A DNA stretch of 64,000 nt from Pseudoflavonifractor phocaeensis (GTDB lineage Bacteria > Bacillota > Clostridia > Oscillospirales > Oscillospiraceae): positions 1-64,000 of the forward strand of contig NZ_JADYTU010000009.1 of assembly GCF_021531375.1 (NCBI RefSeq), given 5' to 3'. The position numbers and the translations under genes are program-made. Positions within the stretch are counted from its first letter, which is position 1, and each line of letters opens with the position of its first letter. Shown here in pieces: positions 42,252 through 51,263 of the stretch. The notes below the pieces were generated by a model. That model was not told where the DNA came from. It was given only the letters and a program-made list of their open reading frames with translations, and did not search any database.

Positions 42252-43610
42252 TCAGCAGCTGGCGCCGCCCACCACGTTCAGACCCAAAATCTCGGCCTTC
42301 CGCTGCAGCAGCTCGTCTCCCAGGAGCAGCTCCTGGGCCTTGTCGAAGCCGATGCGGTCGATGGTGTCGGCAAAGCGCTCGCCGGATTTGCCCTGGTCCC
42401 GGAACAGGAGGATGGCCTTCTCCACCACGGCCATGACCTCGTCCTTGTCGGTGAAGATCTTGTTCAGCATCTGGCCGTGGGCCACCTTCTTGCCCCAGCG
42501 GCCGCCCACAAAGATCTTCCAGCCGTAAGTACCCTGGTCGTTGCAGTGGAAGGGGCACTTGCCCACGCAGCGGCCGCAGTTGTTGCACAGGTTGGGGTCA
42601 ATGACCAGCTTGCCGTCTGCCAGCTTGGCGGCGTGGATGGGGCAGGAGACCTCAATCTGACACTTCTTGCAGCCCTTGCACAGCTCGGGATCGTAACCGG
42701 GCACCCGGGCGCCCACGATGCCCAGGTCGTTCAGGTCGGGCTTGACGCAGTTGTTGGGGCAGCCGCCCACGGCGATCTTGAACTTGTGAGGCAGAGACAC
42801 GTCCCGGTAGCCCTTGTAGAAGCGGTCGTGGATCTCGTTGCTCAGGTCATAGGTGTCGTAGAGGCCGTACTGGCAGGTGGTGCCCTTGCAGGAGACCACG
42901 GGGCGGACCTTGCTGCCGGTGCCGCCGGTCTCCAGGCCCACCTTGCCCACATAGGCCCGGAAAGCGTCAATGTCGTTGTAGTCGATGCCGGACACCTCGA
43001 CGGTCAGGCGGGTGGTGAACATCATGTGGCCGTCGCCGTAGAGCTTGGCGGCCTCGGTGATGGCCTGGCTCTCTTCGGCGGTGATGCGGCCGTTCCGGGT
43101 GATGATGCGGCCGTTAAACTTGTTGGTGCCCTTGTGATGGAGGAAGCCCAGGCCCTTCACCCGCTTGATGTCCTCGGGGCGGAGGGTGCAGCCCTCTGCC
43201 TGGGCGGGCGCGGTCTTGCCCTCCAGCTGGTCGATGAACTTCTCCAGAGCCTGGGCAGTCAGCTCCACGGCGGCCACGCAGCGCTTCTCCGGCGTTTTAT
43301 ACTTGGCGGCCAGGGTGGCACAGTCGATGGCGCCGCAGTCCAGCTCCTTCTCAAAGGCGGCTACGAACTTGCCGCACAGCTCCTTGAAATCCTCGCGCTG
43401 GCCGTACATCTTGCTCAGCACGCCGATGGCTCCGGCCAGACCGCCGCAGGTGCTGCCGCAGCCCATGCCGGTGCGGAAGCCGGCGAACAAGCTGATCTCC
43501 CCCTCGGTCAGACCCAGATCATAGATCTCGTTGGCGGCCAGAAGAATGCCCTCGGCACAGCTCTTGTCCAGCGTGCCGTAGTAATACCCCGCTCTCTCTT
43601 TCAGTGTCAT
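42252..43610 (-). CDS. Fusion of C_GCAxxG_C_C redox domain with siroheme sulfite/nitrite reductase-like ferredoxin protein
   Basis: The 452-residue protein has two parts. Residues 1 to about 125 match the C_GCAxxG_C_C family (SCAEGILLAANE, GMGCGSTCGGLAGAIGVL, DCGAIDCATL). The rest resembles small anaerobic sulfite reductases (AsrC/Fsr type): a ferredoxin-like half (GRIITRNGRITAEE) and siroheme/4Fe-4S ligands in CKGTTCQYG and VGGCPNNC. Two ferredoxin clusters, CKGCKKCQIEVSCP and CNNCGRCVGKCPF, are inserted. It should pass electrons to a siroheme site reducing sulfite or a similar oxyanion. It lies 22 bases downstream of a TauE-type exporter gene in one operon, which supports a sulfur role. Confidence 0.87.
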   Translation of the reverse strand: MTLKERAGYYYGTLDKSCAEGILLAANEIYDLGLTEGEISLFAGFRTGMGCGSTCGGLAGAIGVLSKMYGQREDFKELCGKFVAAFEKELDCGAIDCATLAAKYKTPEKRCVAAVELTAQALEKFIDQLEGKTAPAQAEGCTLRPEDIKRVKGLGFLHHKGTNKFNGRIITRNGRITAEESQAITEAAKLYGDGHMMFTTRLTVEVSGIDYNDIDAFRAYVGKVGLETGGTGSKVRPVVSCKGTTCQYGLYDTYDLSNEIHDRFYKGYRDVSLPHKFKIAVGGCPNNCVKPDLNDLGIVGARVPGYDPELCKGCKKCQIEVSCPIHAAKLADGKLVIDPNLCNNCGRCVGKCPFHCNDQGTYGWKIFVGGRWGKKVAHGQMLNKIFTDKDEVMAVVEKAILLFRDQGKSGERFADTIDRIGFDKAQELLLGDELLQRKAEILGLNVVGGASC

Positions 43611-43632
43611 TTGAGTCCCCTCCTACATAAAC

Positions 43633-44421
43633 TTAATGTAAAAACTTGACGATGTTATAGACGCTGATGCACATGATGAGCACCATGGCCCCCTCCAGGC
43701 AAAGGGTGGCCTGCCGGTTGTCGATCTTCTTGTTGATGCGGCGGCCCACCTCGCTGCCGATGACGGCCAGGACCATCATGCCCAGGAGAATGGACAGGTC
43801 CAGCTGGGGAACGCCGGAGGACAGGATGGTCTTCAGCGTGCTGGTCAGCTGGCTGAGAAGCACGATGAACAGGCTGTTCTGGGCGGCTTTCTTGGTGGGC
43901 ATGGAGAAGAAGTAGCACAGTACGGCCACGTTGAAGGGTCCGCCGCCGATGCCCAGGAAGGAACCCAGCATCCCCAGAAGCAGGCCGATGACCACAGCCA
44001 CCGCAGGAGCGTTCACATGTCTGGAGGTGAGGCGGTCCTTGTTGATGGTATAGATCAGCGTGGCGAAGGTGGCGGCCAGAAGCAGACAGGCCTGGACCCC
44101 GCCCGCCGTGTTCTGATCGGCGAAAAGCGCGGCTACCATCGTGTACAGCTGCTTGCCCACCAGCCCGCCCGCGGCGGCGCCTACGGCCAGATAGGGGGTG
44201 CTGCGCATGTCCAGCACAGACTCCCGTTTCAGCGCGGTTTTGCCTACGTTCCAGCAGGACATGGCGATGACGGTACAGCCGGACAGAAAGGTGATGGTGG
44301 ACACCGCCATCACTCCGGTGGCGTCCAGCACCGGTTTGATGATAATGCCGCCGCCCATGCCGCAGATCGTGCCGATGATGCAGGAAAATAATGTGACAAG
44401 GTAACTGATCAGCTGCGTCAT
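43633..44421 (-). CDS. TauE/SafE-family sulfite/sulfonate exporter
   Basis: The 262-residue membrane protein has about eight helices in two repeats. The family glycine motifs are GTICGMGGGIIIKPVLD (first half) and GSFLGIGGGPFNVAVL (second half). Members export sulfite, sulfoacetate or other organosulfur anions. It is the first gene of a two-gene operon with the sulfite-reductase-like fusion. AAGGGAC lies before the ATG. A good promoter is seen 33 bases upstream. Confidence 0.92.
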   Translation of the reverse strand: MTQLISYLVTLFSCIIGTICGMGGGIIIKPVLDATGVMAVSTITFLSGCTVIAMSCWNVGKTALKRESVLDMRSTPYLAVGAAAGGLVGKQLYTMVAALFADQNTAGGVQACLLLAATFATLIYTINKDRLTSRHVNAPAVAVVIGLLLGMLGSFLGIGGGPFNVAVLCYFFSMPTKKAAQNSLFIVLLSQLTSTLKTILSSGVPQLDLSILLGMMVLAVIGSEVGRRINKKIDNRQATLCLEGAMVLIMCISVYNIVKFLH

Positions 44422-44453
44422 AATGTCCCTTCTTTACTTTTTAAAACAAGCAC

Positions 44454-44482
44454 ATTGTATCACGCGCCTAAGAGAAATGCAA
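44454..44482 (-). promoter_or_regulatory. Promoter of the tauE-reductase operon
   Basis: Minus strand: TTGCAT, 17 bases, TACAAT. It lies 33 bases before the TauE start, in the gap next to the end of the Gx transporter gene. Confidence 0.65.
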
Positions 44483-44524
44483 TTGGAGCCGGGGAAATTC
44501 CACTGGGAAGTGATGGAACGGCGC

Positions 44525-45040
44525 TCACCGCCGGAGCCGGTCCAGACGGCGGATGAGCAGCTGGGCACACAGGCCGGTGAACAGGCCGGTGATGATGCCG
44601 GACAGGAGCAGGTAGGGCAGGTACGCCATGACGGCCCAGGTCTTCAGCACTCCGGCGGCCACCAGCAGCTGGCCCAGGTTGTGGAAGACGGCGGCGGCGG
44701 GACTGCACAGCCAGATCTGGTCCCGGGTGAGCGCCTTTCGCAGCAGGACCATGGACAGCCAGGCCAGCAGGCCGCCGCCCATGGAGTAGAGTAGGGTCAT
44801 CATCTGGCCGGAGAACACCGCCCCCAGAAATACCCGGGCGCAGAGGATCAGCAGGGCGTCCCCGGGGCCCAGGACAAAGACGGCATAGACGGTGATGATG
44901 TTGGCCAGACCCAGCTTGACCCCCTGAATGGGGACCAGGACGGGGAGCTGGGCCTCGATCATAAAGATGGTCAGGGCGATGGCGGTGAGCAGGGCCAGCA
45001 GGGTGATGCGCCTGGTCCCTTTAACCGGCTGCGGCGTCAA
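44525..45040 (-). CDS. Gx transporter family membrane protein (heptaprenyl diphosphate synthase component I-like)
   Basis: The 171-residue protein has about five membrane helices (TLLALLTAIALTIFMIEAQL, VKLGLANIITVYAVFVLG and others). It belongs to the Gx/Hpre_diP_synt_I family, annotated variously as quinone-side-chain synthesis or small-molecule uptake. It overlaps the NusG_II gene by 20 bases and forms a trio with it and apbE. The true substrate is unknown. Confidence 0.85.
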   Translation of the reverse strand: MTPQPVKGTRRITLLALLTAIALTIFMIEAQLPVLVPIQGVKLGLANIITVYAVFVLGPGDALLILCARVFLGAVFSGQMMTLLYSMGGGLLAWLSMVLLRKALTRDQIWLCSPAAAVFHNLGQLLVAAGVLKTWAVMAYLPYLLLSGIITGLFTGLCAQLLIRRLDRLRR

Positions 45041-45398
45041 GGGCCTCCCCTCCTCCTATGATCTGAATGATGAGCTTGTTGGGCAGACATACGATGGGCG
45101 TCGTGCCATCGGAGATAAAGCCCTGATGAACGCAGATCTGGTCCGGGCAGTCGGCCTCGGACACCCGGATGCGGCCCGGCTCCACCAGAATGGTGTTGGT
45201 CAGGCCGGCCGGTCCCTCCACGGTGAAGGAGAAGGGCTCCTCCACCCCGGTCAGGTCGATCTCCCGCACCAGTTCCCCGTCCAGGGTGATCCGGGCCACC
45301 GGGTGTTCCTCCCCCGCCGGGCGGAGCAGAAGCAGGGCGGCGGAGCCGGCGGCCAGAAGGACTAGGGCGGCCAGGATCAGCTTTGCGCTTTTGTTCAT
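45021..45398 (-). CDS. NusG domain II-containing envelope protein
   Basis: The 125-residue protein has an N-terminal membrane anchor (about 7-25) and an extracytoplasmic NusG_II domain (ARITLDGELVREIDLTG, RIRVSEADCPDQICVHQGFI, IVCLPNKLIIQI). The CPDQICVxxGxI pattern with two cysteines is the family signature. Members travel with ApbE and Gx-transporter genes, as here. It overlaps both neighbours, so translation is coupled. Function is unknown. Confidence 0.88.
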   Translation of the reverse strand: MNKSAKLILAALVLLAAGSAALLLLRPAGEEHPVARITLDGELVREIDLTGVEEPFSFTVEGPAGLTNTILVEPGRIRVSEADCPDQICVHQGFISDGTTPIVCLPNKLIIQIIGGGEALDAAAG

Positions 45399-46438
45399 GA
45401 CAGCACCGTCACCTCCCGGTCTTCATAGCCCTGGGCCAGGGAGAAGGACTCCTCCAGGCCGGAGGTGATGAAAACAGAACCGTCGTCGGTGATAAAGATA
45501 ACGTCGAATTCCAGCGACCGGTGGGCGCGCCAGAAGGCGGTCCCCTCCTCCAGCCCCATGACAAACAGGGCGGTGGACAACCCGTCGCAGGTAAGCCCCG
45601 AGGGGCTTACCACCGTGACTGAGGCCAGGCCGGACCGGGCGGGGGCGGCGGTGTCCGGGTCGATGATGTGCCAGTAGCGTACCCCATCCTCCTCAAAGTA
45701 CCGCTGGTAGCCCCCGGAGGTGCCCATGGCCATGTCCTCCAGCTTCAGCACCCCCAGGTACCCCTCTCCCGCCGGGTCCTGGATGCCGATGCGCCAGGGG
45801 GAGCCGTCGGGCTTGGCCCCGATGGCCAGAATGGAACTCTGCCCCAGGTCCAGCAGGGCGGAAGCGACGTCCTGCGCCTTCAATTCCTCGGCCAGCACAT
45901 CCCCGGTGTAGCCCTTGGCCACAGCGCCCAGGTCCACTTCCACTCCCTCGGGAATGAGGACCGAGGAGCCGGGCTCCAAACGGACTGTGGAATAGTCGAT
46001 ATGGCAGGCCAGCGCGTCCAGTTCCGTTTGGCTGGGTACCCGGTAGTCCCCGGTGGTGAAGCCCCAGGCTTTTACGGCGGGGTAAGCGGTAATGTCCAGC
46101 GCGCCGCCGGTGACCCGGCACAACTGCAGCGCCTGGTCCAGCAGGCCGGCGGCGGCTTCCGGCAATTCCACAGCCGTTCCAGCGCTGTGGTTCAGGGTGT
46201 AGATGGGGCTATTCTCATCCGTTGCGGAAAACTGCCGCTCCAAATCGTAAATGGCGGCCACCACCCCGTCCAAGGCCTCCTGTCCGCCCCAGACCGTCAG
46301 GTTCATCACCGTATCCATAGCAAAGATGGTCGTTTCATTCTTCTCGTCTTTTTGTTGGCAGCCTGTCAGCAGGGCGCACAGCATTGCCCCCGCCAGGGCC
46401 AGGGCCAGGGGACGGCGGGCCCTTGTGAGCGCGGGCAT
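45395..46438 (-). CDS. apbE: FAD:protein FMN transferase (lipoprotein)
   Basis: The 347-residue secreted flavinyl transferase has a signal peptide with lipobox LLTGC (Cys27). Signatures are FAMDTVMNLTVWG, GGALDITAYPAVKAWGF, VDLGAVAKGYTGDVLAEEL, SSILAIGAK and HIIDPDTAAPA. It links FMN covalently to Thr of target proteins, such as Rnf/Nqr subunits or extracellular flavoproteins. No rnf genes are in the window, so its target is elsewhere. The ATG lies one base after the rqcP stop region (overlapping GTAAGATG). Confidence 0.95.
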   Translation of the reverse strand: MPALTRARRPLALALAGAMLCALLTGCQQKDEKNETTIFAMDTVMNLTVWGGQEALDGVVAAIYDLERQFSATDENSPIYTLNHSAGTAVELPEAAAGLLDQALQLCRVTGGALDITAYPAVKAWGFTTGDYRVPSQTELDALACHIDYSTVRLEPGSSVLIPEGVEVDLGAVAKGYTGDVLAEELKAQDVASALLDLGQSSILAIGAKPDGSPWRIGIQDPAGEGYLGVLKLEDMAMGTSGGYQRYFEEDGVRYWHIIDPDTAAPARSGLASVTVVSPSGLTCDGLSTALFVMGLEEGTAFWRAHRSLEFDVIFITDDGSVFITSGLEESFSLAQGYEDREVTVLS

Positions 46439-46439
46439 C

Positions 46440-46682
46440 TTACAGCACCTCTTTGTACATGGCGGCGGCGTCGTTTTTGCCCACGTTGTCGGCCACCACC
46501 AGCACCTCCACCTTCAGAATCCGCTCCCCGAATTTCAGCTCCAGCAGGTCCCCCACCTTCACGTCGTAGCTGGCCTTCACCGGCCGGCCGTTGGCGGTGA
46601 CCCGGGCGTTGTCGCAGGCCTCGTTGGCCACCGTTCTCCGCTTGATGAGGCGGGATACCTTCAACCACTTGTCCAGTCGCAT
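46440..46682 (-). CDS. rqcP: S4-domain ribosome-associated protein, RqcP type
   Basis: The 80-residue single S4 domain protein includes MRLDKWLKVSRLIKRRTVAN, VTANGRPVKASYDVKVGD and LELKFGERILKVEVL. RqcP (YabO) helps RqcH add alanine tails to stalled nascent chains on the 50S subunit. The start at 46682 has AAGGAG upstream; the longer frame is rejected. It lies between HU and ApbE, downstream of mazG and the spoVB-like gene, as in B. subtilis yabMNO. Confidence 0.92.
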   Translation of the reverse strand: MRLDKWLKVSRLIKRRTVANEACDNARVTANGRPVKASYDVKVGDLLELKFGERILKVEVLVVADNVGKNDAAAMYKEVL

Positions 46683-46713
46683 GGTAAAAAACTCCTTATT
46701 GTGATACAGGATG

Positions 46714-46743
46714 AAAAAGGGGACGCTGAATGACAGCGTCCCC
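46714..46743 (-). terminator. Terminator of the HU gene
   Basis: GGGGACGCTG / CAGCGTCCCC stem followed on the minus strand by TTTTT, between the HU gene and rqcP. It may attenuate rather than fully stop read-through into rqcP. Confidence 0.8.
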
Positions 46744-46758
46744 GCGTTTATCAATAAA

Positions 46759-47034
46759 TTACTGGGCCACAGCGTCCTTCAGAGCCTTGCCGGCCTTGAA
46801 CACGGGGGTCTTGGAGGCAGGGATCTTGATGGCCTCCGCGGTCTTGGGGTTGCGTCCCACCCGCTCGGCACGGGCCTTGACCTCAAAAGAACCGAAGCCG
46901 ACCAGCTGCACCTTCTCCTGCTGGCTCAGAGCGGCGGTGATGGCGTCGATAGCGGCGGTGACAGCGGCCTCGGCGTCCTTCTTGGACAGGTCCGCCTTCT
47001 CGGCGACGGCGGCAATGAGTTCGGTTTTATTCAT
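46759..47034 (-). CDS. hup: HU-family DNA-binding protein
   Basis: This 91-residue nucleoid protein has a helical N-terminus ([20 protein letters not shown]) and the HU signature [19 protein letters not shown]. Beta arms and [13 protein letters not shown] follow. It bends and compacts DNA non-specifically as a dimer. CAGGAGG lies 8 bases before the ATG at 47034; the upstream frame is rejected. The gene is flanked by mazG and rqcP and has its own terminator, consistent with high expression. Confidence 0.96.
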   Translation of the reverse strand: MNKTELIAAVAEKADLSKKDAEAAVTAAIDAITAALSQQEKVQLVGFGSFEVKARAERVGRNPKTAEAIKIPASKTPVFKAGKALKDAVAQ

Positions 47035-47116
47035 AGTCGATTTCCTCCTGTGTGAATGGGACAGCGCCTTCGCGGCACATGTCAAAAAAATATACTTAAA
47101 TCCCGGATGCGGGACT

Positions 47117-47911
47117 TTAAGTTGCCTGGTGTTCCATAGCCTTGGCCTGACGCCAAAGAGTCTCCAGCGCGGGGACGTCCAGCTGGGTCATAGGCTTGTC
47201 CGCCAGCTCCTCCACCCTCCGGAAACGGCGGATAAATTTCTCGCAGGCGGCGTGGAGGGCCAGTTCGCTGTCCAGCCCCAGAAAACGTCCAGCCTTGACG
47301 GTGACGAAGAGCAGGTCGCCCAGCTCCTCCTCTATGTTGGTGTTGTCCCGGACGGCCTGCCGCAGCTCCGCGGCCTCCTCCGAGATCTTGTCCAGCACCG
47401 GACCCACGGCGTCCCAGTCAAAGCCCGCCTTCCGGGCCTTCTCCTGGATCTTCTCCGCCCGGGTCAGAGCGGGCAGGGAACGGGCCACGGCGTCCAGCGT
47501 GTCGGCGGCGGTCTTTTGTCCCTTTTCCTCCCGCTTTTGGGCTTCCCAGGCGGAAAGCGCCTTGTCGGTATCGGGAGCGTCCACAGCGCCGAAGACGTGG
47601 GGGTGGCGGAAGACCAGCTTTTTGCAGATGCCGTCCACCACGTCGTCAAAGGTGAACTGGCCCGCCTCCTGAGCCATGCGGGCGTGGAACACCACCTGGA
47701 GCAGCACGTCCCCCAGCTCCTCCTTCAGGTGGGCGGGGTCCTCCTGGTCGATGGCCTCGGCGGCCTCATAGGCCTCCTCCAGCATGTTGCGGCGGATGGA
47801 CTTGTGGGTCTGTTCCCGGTCCCAGGGACAGCCCTCGGGGGACCGGAGCAGCTCCATGATGCGGATGAGGTCATCTATGCCGTAGCGGTCCATACGTTGA
47901 AAATTTACCAC
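47117..47911 (-). CDS. mazG: Nucleoside triphosphate pyrophosphohydrolase MazG
   Basis: The 264-residue protein carries two MazG domains. The first has [20 protein letters not shown] and [19 protein letters not shown] with EExxE/ExxD metal motifs. The second has [13 protein letters not shown] and [18 protein letters not shown]. It hydrolyses (d)NTPs, including damaged nucleotides, and can lower (p)ppGpp. The start is GTG with GGAAG upstream; ATG at codon 7 is an alternative. It stands downstream of the SpoVB-like gene, the usual Firmicute order. Confidence 0.95.
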   Translation of the reverse strand: MVNFQRMDRYGIDDLIRIMELLRSPEGCPWDREQTHKSIRRNMLEEAYEAAEAIDQEDPAHLKEELGDVLLQVVFHARMAQEAGQFTFDDVVDGICKKLVFRHPHVFGAVDAPDTDKALSAWEAQKREEKGQKTAADTLDAVARSLPALTRAEKIQEKARKAGFDWDAVGPVLDKISEEAAELRQAVRDNTNIEEELGDLLFVTVKAGRFLGLDSELALHAACEKFIRRFRRVEELADKPMTQLDVPALETLWRQAKAMEHQAT

Positions 47912-48009
47912 AATTTCGCTTCCTTATCAAGATATTTTTTGGGATATTCGGGCGTTTCAGAGCGCCTGGAGCGCGGCAGCGCCAGACTTTTCCAGATAAT
48001 AGGAGAAGC

Positions 48010-49857
48010 TCACAGCCGCAGCAGGCGGGCCAGCTTATCCCCCTTGGGCATCAGCGCCAGATCGTCCCGGGAGATGGCCCGCAGGGCGACGATGAGGACA
48101 AAATAGATGACCATGGCCACCAGGATGGCGGCCATCGTGGCGGCGGCGTTGCCCGTGCGGCTGATGACGCCGGAGTCGTCCAGAAACAGCCGGGACAGCA
48201 GGCCGTACACCGCCCAGGCCGCACCGCCCATGAGGGCGGAGGCGGCCAGGGGCTTCAAGAAGATGGGCAGGTACCGGGGCCGCTGGGGAATGACCCGGGA
48301 AATGATGACCAGATCCAGCGCCAGGCACAGCCCAAAGCACAGGACGTTGCCCATGGGCACCCCGAAGATGCCCACCTTGGGAATGGCCACCACGTTGTAG
48401 TTGGTGACGATCTTTACCGCGCCCCCCAGCACCATGACCGTCACGGGCAGATTGACGAAGCCGTGGGCCTGGAGGATGGAGTTGCACACCAGCATCATGC
48501 ACACGAACACGGTAGCCAGACCCAGGGTGGACAGCAGGGGGCCGGCCAGCTGGGTGGTGAGGCTGGGGAACAGCAGGCGCATGATGGGGGTGCCCAGGAC
48601 GAACAGGCCCACCCCCATGGGGAAGGCCAGCAGAGCGGTGATCCGAAGGGCGGAGCCGGTGATCCGGGAGGCGCCCCGGCGGTCCCGGCGGGCCAAGGCT
48701 CCGGAGACGGCGGGGATGACGGAGGCGGTGATGGCCGCCATGAGGGAGGTGGGCAGGTTATAGATGTTCAAAGCGCCGCCGTAGTTGCCGTAGAGGGTGC
48801 GGCTGATGGATTCCAGGGCGGTGTGCAGGGCCAGGGCGGCCTGGTCCCCGGCGGACAGGACGGCCTGGGAGTCATTCAGCAGCGGCTCCACCTGCTGGGA
48901 CAGGGCGGCCATGGTGGCCGCCGTGCCGGCGGACAGGGTGCCCTCCCAGGCGGCGATGGCCCCCTCCAGGGGCGCGAAGTCCACAAAGTCAGCGTAGAGG
49001 GTCCAGCAGCTGGGGTCCTCCAGCAGCACCCGCTGGAGCTGGCCCTGGACCAGGGAGGAGTCGATGACGGTGACGATGCCCACCATGGAGGAACTGAGGG
49101 TAATGGGGATGGCGATGCGTAAGATGTTCCCCAGAATGGAGCCGGCGCTGTCGGGCACGTCGCCGGCCAGCCGGGGCTCCCGGGAGCGGGAGAGCAGAAA
49201 GCTGAGCACCATGTAGACCAGAGCCACGATAGTGCCCACGGTGACGCCGGTAATAGCGCCGGCGGCGGCTACCTCGGCGGGATGGCCCGCCTTCACCAGC
49301 CACCAGGCCAGTCCCAGACCGATGACCAGCTTGCACAGGGCCTCGATGATCTGGGAGACGGAGGTGGGGGTCATGTTGCTGTGGCCCTGGGTATAGCCCC
49401 GGAAGGCCGCCAGACAGCCCACGCAGACCACGGCGGGGGCCAGCGCCCGGATGCCGGGGGCGGCCTTGGAGTCGTGCATCAGGCCGGCCAGCCAGTCCGC
49501 CCGGAAGAACATCACCAGGAAGGACAGGGCGCCCAGGGCCAGGAACAGCAGCAGGGCCATGCGGAAGATCCGCCGCACCTGGGCGCGGCGGTTCAGGGCG
49601 TTGGCCTCGGACACCAGCTTGGACACCGCCACCGGCAGGCCGGCGGTGGAGATGGTCAGCAGTACCGCGTAGATGTTGTAGGCGTTGTTGAAGTCGGCGG
49701 TCCCCTGCTCTCCGATGATGTTGACCAGGGGGATCTTGTAGAACATCCCGATAAGCTTGACCACCAGGATGCCCGCGGCCAGAATGGCCGCACCGCCGAA
49801 GAAGGTATTCTGTTTTTGACCGTCGACCCGGCGGGGAGCAGCGTCACGTTGGGCCAT
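48010..49857 (-). CDS. SpoVB/MurJ-like polysaccharide or lipid II flippase
   Basis: The 615-residue MATE/MOP-fold membrane protein has about 14 helices. Typical segments are VVKLIGMFYKIPLVNIIG, NIYAVLLTISTAGLPVAVSK, RGYTQGHSNMTPTSVSQI and TAGLP-type motifs. Members move undecaprenyl-linked precursors across the membrane; SpoVB acts in spore cortex synthesis. Residues about 273-355 form an extra soluble segment (Ala/Leu/Gln-rich, 80 residues) between two central helices, making it longer than usual (about 520). GGAGG precedes the ATG. mazG follows, as in yabM-yabN of B. subtilis. Confidence 0.9.
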   Translation of the reverse strand: MAQRDAAPRRVDGQKQNTFFGGAAILAAGILVVKLIGMFYKIPLVNIIGEQGTADFNNAYNIYAVLLTISTAGLPVAVSKLVSEANALNRRAQVRRIFRMALLLFLALGALSFLVMFFRADWLAGLMHDSKAAPGIRALAPAVVCVGCLAAFRGYTQGHSNMTPTSVSQIIEALCKLVIGLGLAWWLVKAGHPAEVAAAGAITGVTVGTIVALVYMVLSFLLSRSREPRLAGDVPDSAGSILGNILRIAIPITLSSSMVGIVTVIDSSLVQGQLQRVLLEDPSCWTLYADFVDFAPLEGAIAAWEGTLSAGTAATMAALSQQVEPLLNDSQAVLSAGDQAALALHTALESISRTLYGNYGGALNIYNLPTSLMAAITASVIPAVSGALARRDRRGASRITGSALRITALLAFPMGVGLFVLGTPIMRLLFPSLTTQLAGPLLSTLGLATVFVCMMLVCNSILQAHGFVNLPVTVMVLGGAVKIVTNYNVVAIPKVGIFGVPMGNVLCFGLCLALDLVIISRVIPQRPRYLPIFLKPLAASALMGGAAWAVYGLLSRLFLDDSGVISRTGNAAATMAAILVAMVIYFVLIVALRAISRDDLALMPKGDKLARLLRL

Positions 49858-49910
49858 AATTACCTCCGGCTTTCGATTTTAAGTTTAAAAAGTTGGATGA
49901 GGGAAGTGGG

Positions 49911-51233
49911 TCAGCGTCCGCCTCCCGCGGCTCCAAACATGTGCGGCAGGGCGTAGCCCTCCACCTCGGAGCGGATCTTCTCCAGGTCCAGGGTGAGGAA
50001 TGTCCCGTTTTCATATATGACGCGGCCCCGGGCCATATTCATGGTCACGTTGCTGCCGTGGGCGGAGAAGACCAGATTCTCCTCCACGTCGTGGCAGGGG
50101 GTCAGATTGGGGGCGGTAAAGTCTACCAGGATCAGGTCGGCCACCTTGCCCGGAGCGATGACGCCGGTGTCCTCCCGGCCCAGAGCCTTGGCCCCGTTGA
50201 CGGTGGCCATTTCCAGCGCCTGGCGGGCGGTGACCGCCATGGGGTCCCGGGAAACGCCGTTGTGGAGGGTGGCGGCCAGCTTCAGATCGGCAAACATATC
50301 GGTGCTGTTGTGGGAGCTGACCCCGTCGGTGCCCAGAGACACGTTGACTCCGGCGGCCAGCATGGCGGGGACAGGGGCGATGCCGGAGCCCAGCTTCAGA
50401 TTGGAGTAGGGGTTGTGGGCGGCGGAGACCCCCTTGGCGGCCATGACGGCCCAGTCCTCGGGAGTGGTGTAGACGCAGTGGGCGGCGATGCCGCCGTTTT
50501 CCCACACGCCGTACTGGTCCAGGATCTGGATGGGGGTCTTTCCGTGGCGGGCGAGGCTGTCGGCGTGTTCGGACTGGGTCTCGGACACATGGACGTGCAT
50601 CCGCTGGCCGTGGGCCTGGGCGTAGTCGGCCATCCACTGCCACAGGGGGGCGCTGGAGGTGTACTCTCCGTGGATGGAGGCGTCCACCTTGATCTGTCCG
50701 CCATGATAGCCGTGCCACTCCTGGGTGAGGGCCTGCTGGTTCCGGCAGTCGCCGCAGCGCTGGGGGTCAAAGTCCTCGGGGGCGCCGAAGTAGACTCCGC
50801 CGCAGGACAGGTTTGCGCTGATCCCGGCGTCCACGATCTGCCGGGCGATGACGCCGGTGTGCATATACATGTCGGCGATGCAGGTGACGCCGGAGGCGAT
50901 CATCTCCGCCAGCCCCAGGCCGGTGCCGGCGGCGATGCAGCGGTCGTCCAGTTTGGCCTCGGCGGGGAAAATATAGTCGTTGAGCCAGCTTTGCAGACTG
51001 TGCCCGCCGCCGTAGCCCCGCAGCAGGGTCATGGGGATGTGGGTGTGGGTGTTGACAAAGCCGGGCATCATCACCTTGCCGGTACAGTCAATGACGCGGT
51101 CAAAGGCGCCCTCGGGGCGCGTCTGGCCCACATAGGAGATATGAGAGTCCCCAGTGGACACAAAGGCGTTTTTCAGCAGAGGCTGGGCCGGGTCCATGGT
51201 GACGGCGGTGACGTTGGTAAAGAGCGTAGACAT
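49911..51233 (-). CDS. mtaD: Amidohydrolase, 5-methylthioadenosine / S-adenosylhomocysteine deaminase type
   Basis: The 440-residue metal-dependent deaminase has MMPGFVNTHTHIPMTLLRGY (HxH metal ligands), HVHVSETQSE, AAHCVYTTPEDW and SLGTDGVSSHNSTDMF. These are the signatures of the MtaD/TrzN/SsnA group. It probably converts methylthioadenosine or SAH to the inosine derivative. A purine nucleoside phosphorylase gene lies directly upstream on the same strand, which fits a purine salvage pair. Exact substrate is not certain. A good Shine-Dalgarno site (AAGGGGG) precedes the ATG. Confidence 0.88.
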   Translation of the reverse strand: MSTLFTNVTAVTMDPAQPLLKNAFVSTGDSHISYVGQTRPEGAFDRVIDCTGKVMMPGFVNTHTHIPMTLLRGYGGGHSLQSWLNDYIFPAEAKLDDRCIAAGTGLGLAEMIASGVTCIADMYMHTGVIARQIVDAGISANLSCGGVYFGAPEDFDPQRCGDCRNQQALTQEWHGYHGGQIKVDASIHGEYTSSAPLWQWMADYAQAHGQRMHVHVSETQSEHADSLARHGKTPIQILDQYGVWENGGIAAHCVYTTPEDWAVMAAKGVSAAHNPYSNLKLGSGIAPVPAMLAAGVNVSLGTDGVSSHNSTDMFADLKLAATLHNGVSRDPMAVTARQALEMATVNGAKALGREDTGVIAPGKVADLILVDFTAPNLTPCHDVEENLVFSAHGSNVTMNMARGRVIYENGTFLTLDLEKIRSEVEGYALPHMFGAAGGGR

Positions 51234-51263
51234 GGGAGACCCCCTTGTGAGTTTGGAATTGTG

